From Nitrospira sp. ST-bin5 (lineage in GTDB: Bacteria > Nitrospirota > Nitrospiria > Nitrospirales > Nitrospiraceae): a DNA stretch of 53,483 nt. Location of the stretch: positions 1 through 53,483 of the forward strand of contig MSXN01000006.1 of assembly GCA_002083555.1 (NCBI GenBank), read 5' to 3'. This document shows positions 15,616 through 25,355 of this stretch, piece by piece (the first letter of the stretch is position 1; every line of letters begins with the position of its first letter). Both the position numbers and the translations under genes were made by a program. Under the pieces are notes generated by a model that saw only the letters and a program-made list of their open reading frames with translations, did not search any database and was not told where the DNA came from.

Positions 15616-17793
15616 ATGACCGCGCCCCGAGTCCTGTTACTGATTCCCCCGCTGACCCAGCTCAATACCCCGTACCCGTCTACCGCCTACCTCACCGGAT
15701 TCTTGCAGTCTCAGGGAGTCTCTTCTGAACAGGCAGATCTTGGGATCGAGATGGTGTTACGGCTGTTCAGTCCCGATGGACTTCGAGATGTCTTTCGTCT
15801 TGTGCGGCAACAGTCAGACGATCTTCCCCAACAAGCCCACGCCATGCTCGCGGACGAGGACGCCTACCTGAGTACGATCGACACAGTGGTGACGTTCCTG
15901 CAGGGCAAGACTCCAGAGGCAGCCAGCCTGCTCACCGATCCTGGATTTCTTCCGCAAGGTCCGCGGTTCGACGGCAAGACGAGATTTTCGAAATCAGTTC
16001 CGATTGAAGATCGAGCGAAGCACTGGGGCACGCTTTATCTCGAGGACCTCGCCGATCTGGTCCAAGCCACGGTCAGTCCATCCTTCGCCCTCAGCCGCTA
16101 CGCTGAACATCTGGCTCACTCCGCATCCTCATTCGACCGATTAGCCTTGGCTCTGGCCGAGCCGCTCAGCTTGACGGATGAATTCCTGCTGGATGCCCTG
16201 TGGGCACACCTCGACCGGGTGGATCCGACCCTCGTGGGTCTGTCAGTCCCCTTTCCCGGCAATCTCTACGCCGCATTTCGGATTGCCCAGGCGATGAAGC
16301 AGCGGAGGCCAACACTCCCGATTGTGCTCGGCGGCGGCTATGCGAATACCGAATTGCGGCGTGTCAGCGATCCTCGAGTGTTCGACTACGTGGACTTCAT
16401 CACCTTGGATGACGGGGAGCGACCGCTTCTCTCGCTCCTCGAACATCTCACGGGCCAACGCCAGAAAACAGACCTCTGCCGCACGTTTTACAGAGACGAA
16501 CATCGCGTCCGCTTCGCCGACGATCGGTCCGTGTCTAATTTCAGCATGAATGACGTCGGATGTCCGACCTATCGGGGATTGCCGCTGGATCGCTACCTGA
16601 CAATCCTCGACAGCACGAATCCCATGCATCGCCTCTGGTCCGAAGGTCATTGGAACAAACTGACCGTCGCGCACGGCTGTTATTGGAAACAGTGCACGTT
16701 CTGTGATGTCGGGCTTGACTACATCAGCCGCTACGAAATGACGCCGACCGAACGGCTGATCCAACAAATCGAGCAACTGATCGCCGAAACCGGGCAACGC
16801 GGATTCCACTTTGTAGATGAAGCCGCCCCGCCTGCGGCGCTGAAGGCGCTGGCACTGGGATTACTGGAACGGAAGCTTGACATCACCTGGTGGGGAAACA
16901 TCCGGTTCGAAGAGGCTTTTTCACCGGATCTGTGCAAACTCTTAGCCGCCTCCGGCTGTATCGCCGTGACAGCAGGACTGGAAGCGGCCTCGGATCGTCT
17001 GCTCGACAAGATGAAAAAAGGGATCACCGTCGATCAGACCGCACTCGTCGCGGCCGCCTTCAAAGAGGCCGGCATTTTGATTCATGCGTATCTCATGTAC
17101 GGATTTCCCTCGGAAACGATCCAAGAAGCCGTGGATGCTCTTGAACGTGTGCGGCAACTCTTCAAAGCGGACCTGATGCAATCGGCCTTCTGGCATCGCT
17201 TTACCACGACGGCCCACAGCCCGGTCGGCCTTGACCCCAAAAGCCATGGACTGCGCATCCTGGGACCGACATTTGATGGTTTTGCTGATAACGATCTGAT
17301 TCACCGCGACCCTGTCGGGAAAACCCCAGCCTGGCTGGGCGAAGGCTTACGCCGCTCCATGCTGAACTTTTTGGAGGGGCGAGGGCTCACGATGGATATC
17401 CGTCAGTGGTTCGACCATGACGTGCCTGAGCCGCACGTCCCCAAGACCTGGGTACGGAACCTTCTCCGCAAAGGAATAGAGCCTGACCATCTACCACTTG
17501 AACGCCGATTGGTGTGGCTCGGCGCGCAGCCGGTCTCGACGGCACAGACCAGACGGATCACAGTGACACTGCAAGGACGATTTGCCAAGACGGTCATCCA
17601 GCTCCCCCACTCACAGGGGCAGTGGTTTCAAACCGTCATCAAACAAGCGACCCCTCGCAAGAATAAAACAACACCCTATCCCTGGATTCGAGACATACAA
17701 GCCAGCTTCCCCGGTACGGCCGAAGATTTCGCTGCCTTTCTGAATAGTCCAGGCTGGAGAAAAGCCCGCACCGCCGGGCTGTTGTTGGTCTGA
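15616..17793 (+). CDS. B12-binding-type radical SAM protein
   Basis: 725 residues. The N-terminus VLLLIPPLTQLNTPYPS starts a cobalamin-binding-like Rossmann domain that includes LVGLSVPFPGNLYAAFRIAQ and IVLGGGYANTE (about 205-245). The radical SAM domain begins at LTVAHGCYWKQCTFCDVGLDYI, with Cys355, Cys360 and Cys363 arranged CX4CX2C rather than the usual CX3CX2C. GFHFVDEAAPP and TAGLEAASDRLLDKMKKGI are the expected later strands. A C-terminal extension of about 170 residues is unassigned. The reaction is unknown; the family does methylations, ring contractions and related steps. It follows the riboswitch-controlled gene by 76 bp on the same strand. Confidence 0.85.
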   Translation: MTAPRVLLLIPPLTQLNTPYPSTAYLTGFLQSQGVSSEQADLGIEMVLRLFSPDGLRDVFRLVRQQSDDLPQQAHAMLADEDAYLSTIDTVVTFLQGKTPEAASLLTDPGFLPQGPRFDGKTRFSKSVPIEDRAKHWGTLYLEDLADLVQATVSPSFALSRYAEHLAHSASSFDRLALALAEPLSLTDEFLLDALWAHLDRVDPTLVGLSVPFPGNLYAAFRIAQAMKQRRPTLPIVLGGGYANTELRRVSDPRVFDYVDFITLDDGERPLLSLLEHLTGQRQKTDLCRTFYRDEHRVRFADDRSVSNFSMNDVGCPTYRGLPLDRYLTILDSTNPMHRLWSEGHWNKLTVAHGCYWKQCTFCDVGLDYISRYEMTPTERLIQQIEQLIAETGQRGFHFVDEAAPPAALKALALGLLERKLDITWWGNIRFEEAFSPDLCKLLAASGCIAVTAGLEAASDRLLDKMKKGITVDQTALVAAAFKEAGILIHAYLMYGFPSETIQEAVDALERVRQLFKADLMQSAFWHRFTTTAHSPVGLDPKSHGLRILGPTFDGFADNDLIHRDPVGKTPAWLGEGLRRSMLNFLEGRGLTMDIRQWFDHDVPEPHVPKTWVRNLLRKGIEPDHLPLERRLVWLGAQPVSTAQTRRITVTLQGRFAKTVIQLPHSQGQWFQTVIKQATPRKNKTTPYPWIRDIQASFPGTAEDFAAFLNSPGWRKARTAGLLLV

Positions 17794-17816
17794 CGCCTCA
17801 ATAGCCCCTGTTGCAG

Positions 17817-17856
17817 AAAAAAAGATAGGGCGGGAGATGCTCAGCACCTCCCGCCC
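17817..17856 (-). terminator. intrinsic terminator of the peroxiredoxin gene
   Basis: Read on the minus strand, gggcgggaggtgc and gcatctcccgccc form a 13-bp stem with one mismatch and a 3-nt loop (17828-17856), followed by tatc and seven T (17823-17817). It lies 23 bp after the peroxiredoxin stop. It also separates this gene from the convergent radical SAM gene. Confidence 0.85.
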
Positions 17857-17879
17857 CCTGCATCGCATTTGGACGATCG

Positions 17880-18515
17880 TTACTTATTCGGTTGCGGCGT
17901 ATAGCGCAGATACGGCTTCACTGTCTTGAACCCCTTGGGGAAGAGAGTCTTGGCTTCCGCGTCATTGACGGCCGGAGTGATGATGCAATCTTCCCCGTCC
18001 TTCCAGTTTGCCGGAGTCGCCACCTTGAACTTCGAGGTCAGTTGGAGTGAGTCGATCACGCGCAACAACTCATCAAAGTTACGGCCACATGACGCCGGAT
18101 AGGTCAAGGTAAGCTTGACCTTCTTGTCTGGTCCGACAATAAACACCGAACGGACGGTCATATTGTCGATCGCATTCGGATGGATCATGTCGTAGAGGGT
18201 CGCCACCTTCTTATCCGGATCGGCGATGATGGGATAATTCATCGTCGTGTGCTGAGTCTCGTTGATGTCGTTGATCCAGCCCTTATGGGAGTCCAGCGGA
18301 TCGACGCTGACCGCAATGACTTTTACTCCCCGCTTCTTGAACTCAGGAGTGATCTTGGCCACGGTCCCTAATTCAGTCGTACAGACCGGCGTATAGTCTT
18401 TTGGATGCGAGAACAAAATCCCCCATCCACCGCCAAGCCATTCATGAAAGTTGATCGGGCCTTCGGTCGTATCAGCTGTAAAATTCGGGGCTTCATCTCC
18501 TAAGCGGATCGCCAT
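17880..18515 (-). CDS. 1-Cys-type peroxiredoxin (Prx6 subfamily)
   Basis: 211 residues, the length of Prx6-type enzymes, which carry a C-terminal dimerisation extension. The peroxidatic Cys45 sits in YTPVCTTELG, following LFSHPKDY. The later GWINDINETQ and SVFIVGPDKKVKLTLTYPAS are standard for the subfamily, as is the tail NWKDGEDCIITPAV. The enzyme reduces hydrogen peroxide and alkyl hydroperoxides in the cytoplasm. A good Shine-Dalgarno (aggag) lies 6 nt before the ATG, and a strong terminator follows. The upstream region has a palindrome over a likely -10 box. Confidence 0.95.
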   Translation of the reverse strand: MAIRLGDEAPNFTADTTEGPINFHEWLGGGWGILFSHPKDYTPVCTTELGTVAKITPEFKKRGVKVIAVSVDPLDSHKGWINDINETQHTTMNYPIIADPDKKVATLYDMIHPNAIDNMTVRSVFIVGPDKKVKLTLTYPASCGRNFDELLRVIDSLQLTSKFKVATPANWKDGEDCIITPAVNDAEAKTLFPKGFKTVKPYLRYTPQPNK

Positions 18516-18540
18516 ATGACACTCCTTTCATTAACACAAA

Positions 18541-18553
18541 GAACTATAAGTTC
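18541..18553 (-). promoter_or_regulatory. putative promoter/operator of the peroxiredoxin gene
   Basis: gaact-ata-agttc is a perfect 5-3-5 palindrome centred 32 bp before the peroxiredoxin ATG. On the minus strand it contains tatagt (18548-18543), a good match to a -10 hexamer, so a repressor bound to the palindrome would block the promoter. No strong -35 is apparent. The regulator is unknown. Confidence 0.35.
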
Positions 18554-18707
18554 GTTTATTGAACAACACACCTACGGCGATACATTACTGAGTTCAGACC
18601 AAAGAGTTCAACCCCTCCTCCGTCAAGCAAACCAATAGGCCTTCTCCGCTTAAGGATTCACCTGCCGCATCCGATATAGGCCAGAGCCCACCGGCATAGG
18701 AGGATAT

Positions 18708-19070
18708 ATGGAGCAGGCAAAGCCTAGTCCGATCGCGCTGCGGATCTCAAACGATCCGATGTACAAATTGCTCCGCGAAGGCTGCATTAAGGAGTTCAAC
18801 GCCAAGAAAGCCGCAGGCGACAAGTGTGATTTGAAAAGCTGCGATCTGCGAGGGCTGGATCTCCGAGGCCTGGATGCTTCCGGGCTGGATTTCAGCGATT
18901 GCTACTTCCGGCAATCCGATCTTCGTGGCATCGACTTCAGCCAATCCAACCTGAAAGGCGCCTCCATCAACGCCTGTAAGATCTCCGGCGTGCTCTTTCC
19001 CCTAGAGCTGTCCGCATCAGAAATCGAGCTTTCGCTCTTGCAGGGCATCCGGATGCGCTACTCGAAGTAA
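18708..19070 (+). CDS. pentapeptide-repeat protein
   Basis: 120 residues. From about residue 40 the sequence follows the A(D/N)LXX pentapeptide rule: CDLKS CDLRG LDLRG LDASG LDFSD CYFRQ SDLRG IDFSQ SNLKG ASINA. This gives roughly ten repeats, enough for about two and a half coils of right-handed quadrilateral beta-helix. The N-terminal 40 residues are helical and charged. It is preceded by aggagg 6 nt before the ATG. Some family members mimic DNA and protect gyrase, but short ones like this have no known role. Confidence 0.85.
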   Translation: MEQAKPSPIALRISNDPMYKLLREGCIKEFNAKKAAGDKCDLKSCDLRGLDLRGLDASGLDFSDCYFRQSDLRGIDFSQSNLKGASINACKISGVLFPLELSASEIELSLLQGIRMRYSK

Positions 19071-19105
19071 CCACTCCAGCGCTAACAAGCGCGGCGCCGC
19101 CGAGC

Positions 19106-22045
19106 CTAGTGCGCGGCCATCGCGAGAGGCGTTGGCACGGTGGCTCCGCTCCCGTCCTTAAACCCCGCTTCTAGCAAAAAGACTCGGGCCTCTTCCACCT
19201 GCCCCTGCTGCGTGAGCCACTCTCTGATCCGCTCCGCGCGGCGCTGCGCCAGAAGGCGGAGCGTCCCCTCTTCGATCGTGATCGTCTGGAGCAAACGCAT
19301 CTTCATATCAGGCACTGATGGCGGCGGTGCGTCAGGCTGACCGACTGCCGGAGGGAATTGCTTGGTATACCAGGCAGTCGTCAGGCGTGATTCATCCTCC
19401 GGTGAGAGCGCTGGCGCAGGAACCGGCTCTTTGCCTGCCGGCTTGCCGGCCTCCTCGAGCTTGAGCTGCCGCAACCGCTCAAGGAACTGCTCTTCGGCCA
19501 ACACCCGCCCATCGATCTGCTTATCGGCCATGCCTGCCACATCCAAGGACAGAGCCGGACGTTCCGTGAGCACCGTCACCAGCGTCGTCAGCTTTTTGGT
19601 TTCGGCTTCCGCAAGGTCACTGCGGCCGGGCGCAAATTCGATCGCGTGCAGTTCTTCCCCGCTGCCTCCGACAAGCGACCCAATCAGGGCAAACGGCGAC
19701 GTCACGGCCTTGCCCAGCAGATTCAGCACCGTATTCAATAGGAGCTTCCCGTACTTGAAGTCCGGATCCTTCAGATTTCCGCGCACCGGCAGATCGATCG
19801 CAATCTGGCCTTTTCGATCCTTGAGCAACGCGACGACCAGGGGAACCGGCAGCGAGGTGGCATCGGGACTCTCGGTCTTCTCACCAAAGCCCAATTGATC
19901 GATGAGCACCTTGTTCTCCGCCTCCAGCTCATGCTGCGACAGCTTGTACGCCAGATCCAGGAAGAGCTTGCCCTTCCGGATGGAATAGCCGACATACTTC
20001 CCGCTATAGGGACCAGCGGTGGTCAGATCGATATTGTCTAACTTCACTGAGATGTCAGTGTACGCGTCCTCGCTGAGCGGATTGATCTTGCCCACAATCC
20101 GTAGTGGGGCCACCCGGCCGAGCTTGCCCGACAAGTCGACGTCCGCCTTCGCCACCTGCTTCGAGGACAACCCTTTCACCGTCCCGGTCAATTCTTCGAG
20201 CCCCGTCCGCACCGACGGTACAATGGAGTCATCTTGAAACGTGACGGCCCCCTTCATCAGCTTCACCGTTTTAATCGTGATCTCTGGCGCCGGCTTTGAC
20301 TTGCCCGGAGACGATTCAGGCGCTGGCGCGGGCTTCGACTCAGTCTCCTTTGGGGCTTTGACCAGGTGCGCCAGATTCATCGTGCCATCCGCCTGCACCA
20401 CCAGTTGAACACGGAGCTGGTCGAGCCCGACTTCGCCCAACGCCACCGTCGTAGGATCGACAGTCAGCGCGATCTGCTTCAGCAGAAGATGCTTCCAAGA
20501 GGCAAACGGCAGCCCTTCCTCCCGGTTCACCAGCGCCAACGATTTCACTCCCAGGTTTCCCCGGAAGGTCATCAGCGGAGCCTTCGGATGTTCGACCGCC
20601 AGATGAAGGGAGCCATCGATATCCAGCGAACCGTCGTCGATTCCGACGCGAGTCGCCTGCTCCAGATAGGGTTCGAACGGCGCCAATCCCAGGTTCTTCA
20701 ATGCCAGCGTAAAGTCCGCCTGAAAGGGCGACGCCACCATCTGGCCATCCAGCGTGAAGGTGCCGGTGTCATTGATGGTCTGGTCGACGGTAAGCGGAAT
20801 CGGTCTTGTGATCGGCCAGGCCAGACCATGCGACCGTGCCGACTTCACAACGACCTTGGCCTGCATGGTGGAAGGAAGAGAGCGATCCTCAAATCGAATC
20901 GTGTGATTCTTGATTTGCACTTCTTTCACGGCCACCGACCAGAGAGGAGCTTCCTGAGCCGGCTCTTTAGGCAAGGCTGCCGGAGCAGGCTTCCCGGCCG
21001 CCGTTCCGCTTTCGACAGGCGCAAAGAGCGCTTGCAGATTCAGACTCTTATCGGGATTCAGCCAAACCCGATCCGAGGCGTTCGCCAGACTAATCGATCC
21101 AATCGACACCTTGTGCTGCCGCAGATCCACCTGAATGCCGTCGATTCCAAACGCTGGGACGGAGATCACCGGATCCACATCGCCTTTTTCAACCAGGCTG
21201 ACATCCGCAAGGTGCAGAAACCCTTCCGAGACAGTGAAGTCTATCGGAGCCGTCCCCATATCAAGCCGGTACGGCACCTTCGCATCGATCGTGCCGGTGG
21301 GAATGTCGAAATTGAATTGGCCCTCTACAGACTGAAAGACGGTGGGGACCTTGACTCCGCTCAAGGCCAACGTGCCCTCAGAACGAATCGGCTCCAAGGT
21401 GATAGTGCCTTTCCAGTCCAGCACTTCTCCTTTGCCCAATTCCGCGGCAAACGAATAGGTATTGTCTCCACCCGGCTTCGTATGAAAATTCCTCAGCACG
21501 ATGCCGATCGGCACAATATCGATCGCCACCGGCCTGGGTTTGGATTCATCTCGGAATTCCACGATGCCCTGGGCAATCTCAAACACCCCGATCTGCACGG
21601 CAGGAATTGCTCCCGGCTGCTCCGGCTGCTTGGCAGGAGGCGCTTGGTCTGCGGGCGCATCCGGGGGAACCAGGTCGAGCAAATTCAGGTGGCCGTTTGG
21701 CGCCACCTTCACCGCCACATAGGGCATCGTCAGACGGATGGCATCGAATACATAGGCCAGACGGAACAACGAGACCGCCTGGAAATTCACGAAAAACTCC
21801 TCAAACCCAACCATGGGCGTCTGATCGGGTTCACGAATTTCCAATCCGGCGATCCGCAAAGACAATTCAAAGGGATTCACCGCCACCTCTCTCACGACCA
21901 CCGGGTGGCGGATCGTCTCGGCGACCTTCGGCACCGCGTAGGTTGTGATGAGGTACGGCAGCAGGAAAAAACCGAGCAGTGTATAGAGCAGCAGGGCGAC
22001 GCCACCGATGACAGCGAGAGGAAGAGGACGGAAAATTCTACGCAT
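19106..22045 (-). CDS. DUF748 (AsmA-like) envelope protein
   Basis: 979 residues with one N-terminal transmembrane anchor (about 10-37, LAVIGGVALLLYTLLGFFLL). The following VAVNPFELSLRIAGLEIREP and HLNLLDLVPP are typical DUF748, and the region around LKDRKGQIAIDLPVRGNLKDPDF is the hallmark C-terminal DUF748 motif. Proline- and alanine-rich linkers occur near 130-150, 345-370 and 560-590. The last 200 residues carry an OmpA-like pattern (FAPGRSDLAEAETKKL). AsmA-like proteins span the periplasm and are linked to lipid transport and outer-membrane maintenance; a specific role is not known here. The upstream neighbour is tRNA-Arg. Confidence 0.85.
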   Translation of the reverse strand: MRRIFRPLPLAVIGGVALLLYTLLGFFLLPYLITTYAVPKVAETIRHPVVVREVAVNPFELSLRIAGLEIREPDQTPMVGFEEFFVNFQAVSLFRLAYVFDAIRLTMPYVAVKVAPNGHLNLLDLVPPDAPADQAPPAKQPEQPGAIPAVQIGVFEIAQGIVEFRDESKPRPVAIDIVPIGIVLRNFHTKPGGDNTYSFAAELGKGEVLDWKGTITLEPIRSEGTLALSGVKVPTVFQSVEGQFNFDIPTGTIDAKVPYRLDMGTAPIDFTVSEGFLHLADVSLVEKGDVDPVISVPAFGIDGIQVDLRQHKVSIGSISLANASDRVWLNPDKSLNLQALFAPVESGTAAGKPAPAALPKEPAQEAPLWSVAVKEVQIKNHTIRFEDRSLPSTMQAKVVVKSARSHGLAWPITRPIPLTVDQTINDTGTFTLDGQMVASPFQADFTLALKNLGLAPFEPYLEQATRVGIDDGSLDIDGSLHLAVEHPKAPLMTFRGNLGVKSLALVNREEGLPFASWKHLLLKQIALTVDPTTVALGEVGLDQLRVQLVVQADGTMNLAHLVKAPKETESKPAPAPESSPGKSKPAPEITIKTVKLMKGAVTFQDDSIVPSVRTGLEELTGTVKGLSSKQVAKADVDLSGKLGRVAPLRIVGKINPLSEDAYTDISVKLDNIDLTTAGPYSGKYVGYSIRKGKLFLDLAYKLSQHELEAENKVLIDQLGFGEKTESPDATSLPVPLVVALLKDRKGQIAIDLPVRGNLKDPDFKYGKLLLNTVLNLLGKAVTSPFALIGSLVGGSGEELHAIEFAPGRSDLAEAETKKLTTLVTVLTERPALSLDVAGMADKQIDGRVLAEEQFLERLRQLKLEEAGKPAGKEPVPAPALSPEDESRLTTAWYTKQFPPAVGQPDAPPPSVPDMKMRLLQTITIEEGTLRLLAQRRAERIREWLTQQGQVEEARVFLLEAGFKDGSGATVPTPLAMAAH

Positions 22046-22061
22046 GAATGGCTGACCAACG

Positions 22062-22138
<77 letters not shown>

Positions 22139-22200
22139 CAACACTGGAAGTGTTTATCCCGTCGCCAATAATGATAAGGCTTCGGGTGGAGCATGCTCGG

Positions 22201-22269
<69 letters not shown>

Positions 22270-22279
<10 letters not shown>

Positions 22280-22887
22280 ACGGTACTCTCAGACTGCCGT
22301 GCACGAAGGAGTTCCTTGGCTTGCAGAAACGCCTTGGCGCGATGACTGATGCGATTCTTCTGCTCAGCAGAAATCTCTGCCAGTGTCGCCTTCATCTCCG
22401 GCACATAGAAGACCGGATCATATCCAAATCCTTTTGATCCGCTGGCCCTGTCCGTAATATACCCGGTTAAAACCCCCTGCGTCACCTGAACGGGTTCCCC
22501 CGGGATGGCGATAGCCGCTACCGTGATGAACCGAGCGGTCCGTCGTTCGTGCGGAACGCCCTCGAGCTCCTGAACCAGCTTGCGGCAATTATCTTCGTAC
22601 GTGGCGCCCTCACCCGCGTACCGAGCGGCATAGACGCCGGGCCTGCCGTCGAGCGCATCCACTTCCAGCCCGGTATCATCTGCCACGGCCGCCAGCCCTG
22701 TCGCCCTTGCGATCTCGCAGGCCTTCTTGATGGCATTGGCCTCACAGGTCGCACCGTCTTCTTCAACTTCAGGTACGAGCGGAAAATCAGCCAGCGTGCG
22801 GATCCGGATGCCCAGATCGGCAAGCAAGGCCGTCAATTCTTCGACTTTGTGCCTGTTTCTCGTCGCGAGGACGACTTCTGAAATCAC
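22270..22887 (-). CDS. rdgB: XTP/dITP diphosphatase (RdgB/HAM1)
   Basis: 205 residues, normal length. Ham1 motifs are complete: the N-terminal VVLATRNRHKVEELTALL, then VADDTGLEVDALDGRPGVYAARY, GFGYDPVFYVPE and the terminal KNRISHRAKAF. The enzyme removes inosine and xanthosine triphosphates from the nucleotide pool. It follows rph by 9 bp, a pairing seen in many bacteria. Its stop codon lies inside tRNA-Pro, so transcripts must be processed to release the tRNA. Confidence 0.95.
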
Positions 22888-22896
22888 AGCGACCTG

Positions 22897-23640
22897 CTAG
22901 TCTAAGGAACCGATGAGTTCTTTTTGAATAGCCGTGAGGCGTTGAATTGCCTGCCATCCAAGATTCAAAAACTCGTCCATATCCTGCTTGGCAAAGGGAG
23001 TCTTTTCTGCCGTTCCTTGAACCTCGACATACCGACCTCGGCCGGTCATCACAAGATTCATATCCACTTCGGCCATGGAGTCTTCGGTATAGGCCAAATC
23101 CACCATGACTTCCCCGCCGACTTTACCGACGCTGATCGCCGCCAAATAGTCAGTCAGCGGAAGACGCTTGATCATATCTTTCTTCTTCAGCACGGTGAAC
23201 GCATCTGCCAAGGCAATAAACGCCCCGGTAATCGACGCAGTTCTGGTTCCCCCGTCGGCTTGAATCACGTCGCAGTCGATCCAAATACTCCGCTCCCCCA
23301 TTTGCGTCATGTCGGTCACCGACCGCAGCGCTCGACCAACCAGCCGCTGGATCTCAAGCGTTCGCCCCCCCTGCTTTCCCTTGACGGCTTCACGGGAAGT
23401 CCGCTCATGGGTCGCGCGGGGAAGCATGGAATATTCGGCCGTCACCCATCCGCTGCCTTTTCCTTTGAGGAACGGGGGTACTTTCTCTTCGATCGACGCC
23501 GTGCAAATGACCTTGGTGTCCCCCATTTCAATGAGGACAGATCCTTCGGCGTGTTTGGTAAAATTCCTCGTCACTTTGACCGGCCGATGCTGGTCCTTCC
23601 GTCTGCCATCAAATCGTACTAATCCGGCTACCGCGCTCAT
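22897..23640 (-). CDS. rph: ribonuclease PH
   Basis: 247 residues. It carries the typical RNase PH sequence from the start: DGRRKDQHRPVKVTRNF, then GSVLIEMGDTKVICTAS, TAEYSMLPRATHERTSREA, and IDCDVIQADGGTRTASITGA. The C-terminal RGRYVEVQGTAEKTPF is also conserved. The phosphorolytic 3'-to-5' exoribonuclease trims tRNA 3' ends. It is first in the rph-rdgB operon, directly upstream of two tRNA genes. The Shine-Dalgarno ggggag is 7 nt before the ATG. Confidence 0.96.
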   Translation of the reverse strand: MSAVAGLVRFDGRRKDQHRPVKVTRNFTKHAEGSVLIEMGDTKVICTASIEEKVPPFLKGKGSGWVTAEYSMLPRATHERTSREAVKGKQGGRTLEIQRLVGRALRSVTDMTQMGERSIWIDCDVIQADGGTRTASITGAFIALADAFTVLKKKDMIKRLPLTDYLAAISVGKVGGEVMVDLAYTEDSMAEVDMNLVMTGRGRYVEVQGTAEKTPFAKQDMDEFLNLGWQAIQRLTAIQKELIGSLD

Positions 23641-24080
23641 CGCATACTCCCCTTCTTATCTTCAAAAGTGAGAGCGGGATTATAGTGGAGCCCTATCCAA
23701 AGCGCAAACCAACACCCACCGACTGCTTCCGATCAATTTCTACTCCGCCAGTCCCTCTATATGTACGAAATACGCCTACGCCGCAGACACATTCTGTACA
23801 TATCTCTGTTGAGTCGATCGCCTGGCCCCTCCTCACATCACGAACGAATCCTCCTGCCTGAAAGCCACGAACAACTTGCTGGCAAAGAGGTTTCATGCGA
23901 CGCTCAGCTTCAGGAATCTTAGTCATCAATGCGATAATTCCTTCAGCGCTCTGACGCCTTCGATTGGCATAGAAGGTGCAGATTCTCGGGCAGTTCAGAG
24001 CACTCTCAAGAGTCGACAAAACAAACCGATAATGGTCCTACACAACACCAGATTCTCAACCAAGATCTCACAAGTACTCC
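23641..24080. other. 440-bp intergenic region without a supported gene
   Basis: The region is lower in GC than its neighbours and separates divergent rph and the HD-GYP response regulator. A 108-codon minus ORF (23693-24019) and a 73-codon plus ORF (23876-24097) overlap each other. Neither has a convincing ribosome site or a recognisable domain. The end of the minus ORF, RKQSVGVGLRFG, faintly recalls the last strand of an outer-membrane barrel, so a decayed gene is possible. Confidence 0.4.
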
Positions 24081-25220
24081 ATGCCTACTTTGCCTGATCG
24101 GGATACACAACAAGCGCTCCTTGAAAACCGGAATATTCTGGTCGTCGACGATGAAGAACCGATTCGCCGCCTACTGGGCTATATGCTCCAAACCCATGGC
24201 TATACCGTCACACTTGCCGCCGATGCGCGTGAAGCCCGCCAGAAGATTGAGGAACAGCCCTTCGCCTTGATGCTGTGCGACGTGAACATGCCCGGAGAAT
24301 CCGGCATGGATCTCGTCCGTAACCTGCTTGCGGACCGTCCCCACATTGCCGCCATCATGGTCACCGGACTCGATAGCTCCGTGCTGGCGAACGCCGCTCT
24401 CGACATGGGGGCGTTCGGGTATATCGTCAAGCCATTCGAATCAAACGAAGTGCTTATCGATGTCGCCAATGCCTTGCGCCGTCGCCGCTTGGAAATGGAA
24501 AACCGCTTACATCGAGACAATCTTGAAGACATCGTCAGAACCAGAACGATGGCCTTGCAACAGGCCCTTGAGTGGCTGGAACGCAGCGAGAAAGAGCTCC
24601 GCCTCTCCCGGGAAGAAACCATCGAACGATTGGCGATCGCCGCTGAATTCCGTGATAGCTCGACCGCGCAGCATATCCAGCGGATGAGCCACTATTGCGA
24701 ATTGCTGGCGCGCAAGGTAGGCCTGGCGCCGGAGCGGGTTGACCTGATTCGAACCGCCAGTCCGATGCATGATATCGGCAAGATAGGAACTCCGGATCAC
24801 GTGCTTCTTAAGCCGGGAAAATTCACCGCGGCAGAGTTTGACGTCATCTCCCAGCACGCAGAGATCGGTTATAAGATTCTCTCAGGATCTGACTCGGAGC
24901 TCCTCAAAGTCGCCGCAATCATTGCATGGACACATCACGAACGGTATGACGGAACCGGATACCCCCGCAAGTTGAAAGGCGAGGAGATTCCCATCGAAGG
25001 ACGCATTGCCTCTATTGCTGACAACTTCGATGCCATGACCACGGCCCGAGTCTATAAACCGGCGTTTGACTTCGAACACGCCCGCGACTTGATGATCAAA
25101 GAGCGCGGCAAACACTTCGACCCTGAATTGCTTGACCTCTTCCTGTCATCCCCTGAGGACCTCCGACACATCCACGAGCAATACGCCGACCATTCACGTC
25201 AAGATTCCACAGCCGCTTAG
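24081..25220 (+). CDS. HD-GYP response regulator (putative c-di-GMP phosphodiesterase)
   Basis: 379 residues. A receiver domain (about 18-135) has VVDDEEP, phospho-acceptor Asp67 in MLCDVNMPGESG, and the Lys in YIVKPFES. A coiled linker (about 140-190) follows. The HD-GYP domain is intact: AIAAEFRDSSTAQHIQRMS, HD at His230-Asp231 in MHDIGKIGTPD, QHAEIGY, THHERYDGTGYPRKL (Tyr294) and ASIADNFDAMT. Such proteins hydrolyse c-di-GMP in a phosphorylation-dependent way. No cognate kinase is adjacent. The start has no clear Shine-Dalgarno, but the receiver begins close behind it. Confidence 0.93.
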   Translation: MPTLPDRDTQQALLENRNILVVDDEEPIRRLLGYMLQTHGYTVTLAADAREARQKIEEQPFALMLCDVNMPGESGMDLVRNLLADRPHIAAIMVTGLDSSVLANAALDMGAFGYIVKPFESNEVLIDVANALRRRRLEMENRLHRDNLEDIVRTRTMALQQALEWLERSEKELRLSREETIERLAIAAEFRDSSTAQHIQRMSHYCELLARKVGLAPERVDLIRTASPMHDIGKIGTPDHVLLKPGKFTAAEFDVISQHAEIGYKILSGSDSELLKVAAIIAWTHHERYDGTGYPRKLKGEEIPIEGRIASIADNFDAMTTARVYKPAFDFEHARDLMIKERGKHFDPELLDLFLSSPEDLRHIHEQYADHSRQDSTAA

Positions 25221-25355
25221 CGCATTCTTCGCAATTCGTTGCCCCCTTTCCGCTTCAGCGATACACTCTTTTCATTCCACCGGAACCGCATCGCCACCAC
25301 GTTCCGAAGGCTGTCTGATACCGACATTCGTGATGAGAGGAAAGGGTCGCCGACC

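Noticed and set aside
23693..24019. 108-codon minus ORF
   Set aside because: No ribosome site or recognisable family; only kept as a possible relic.
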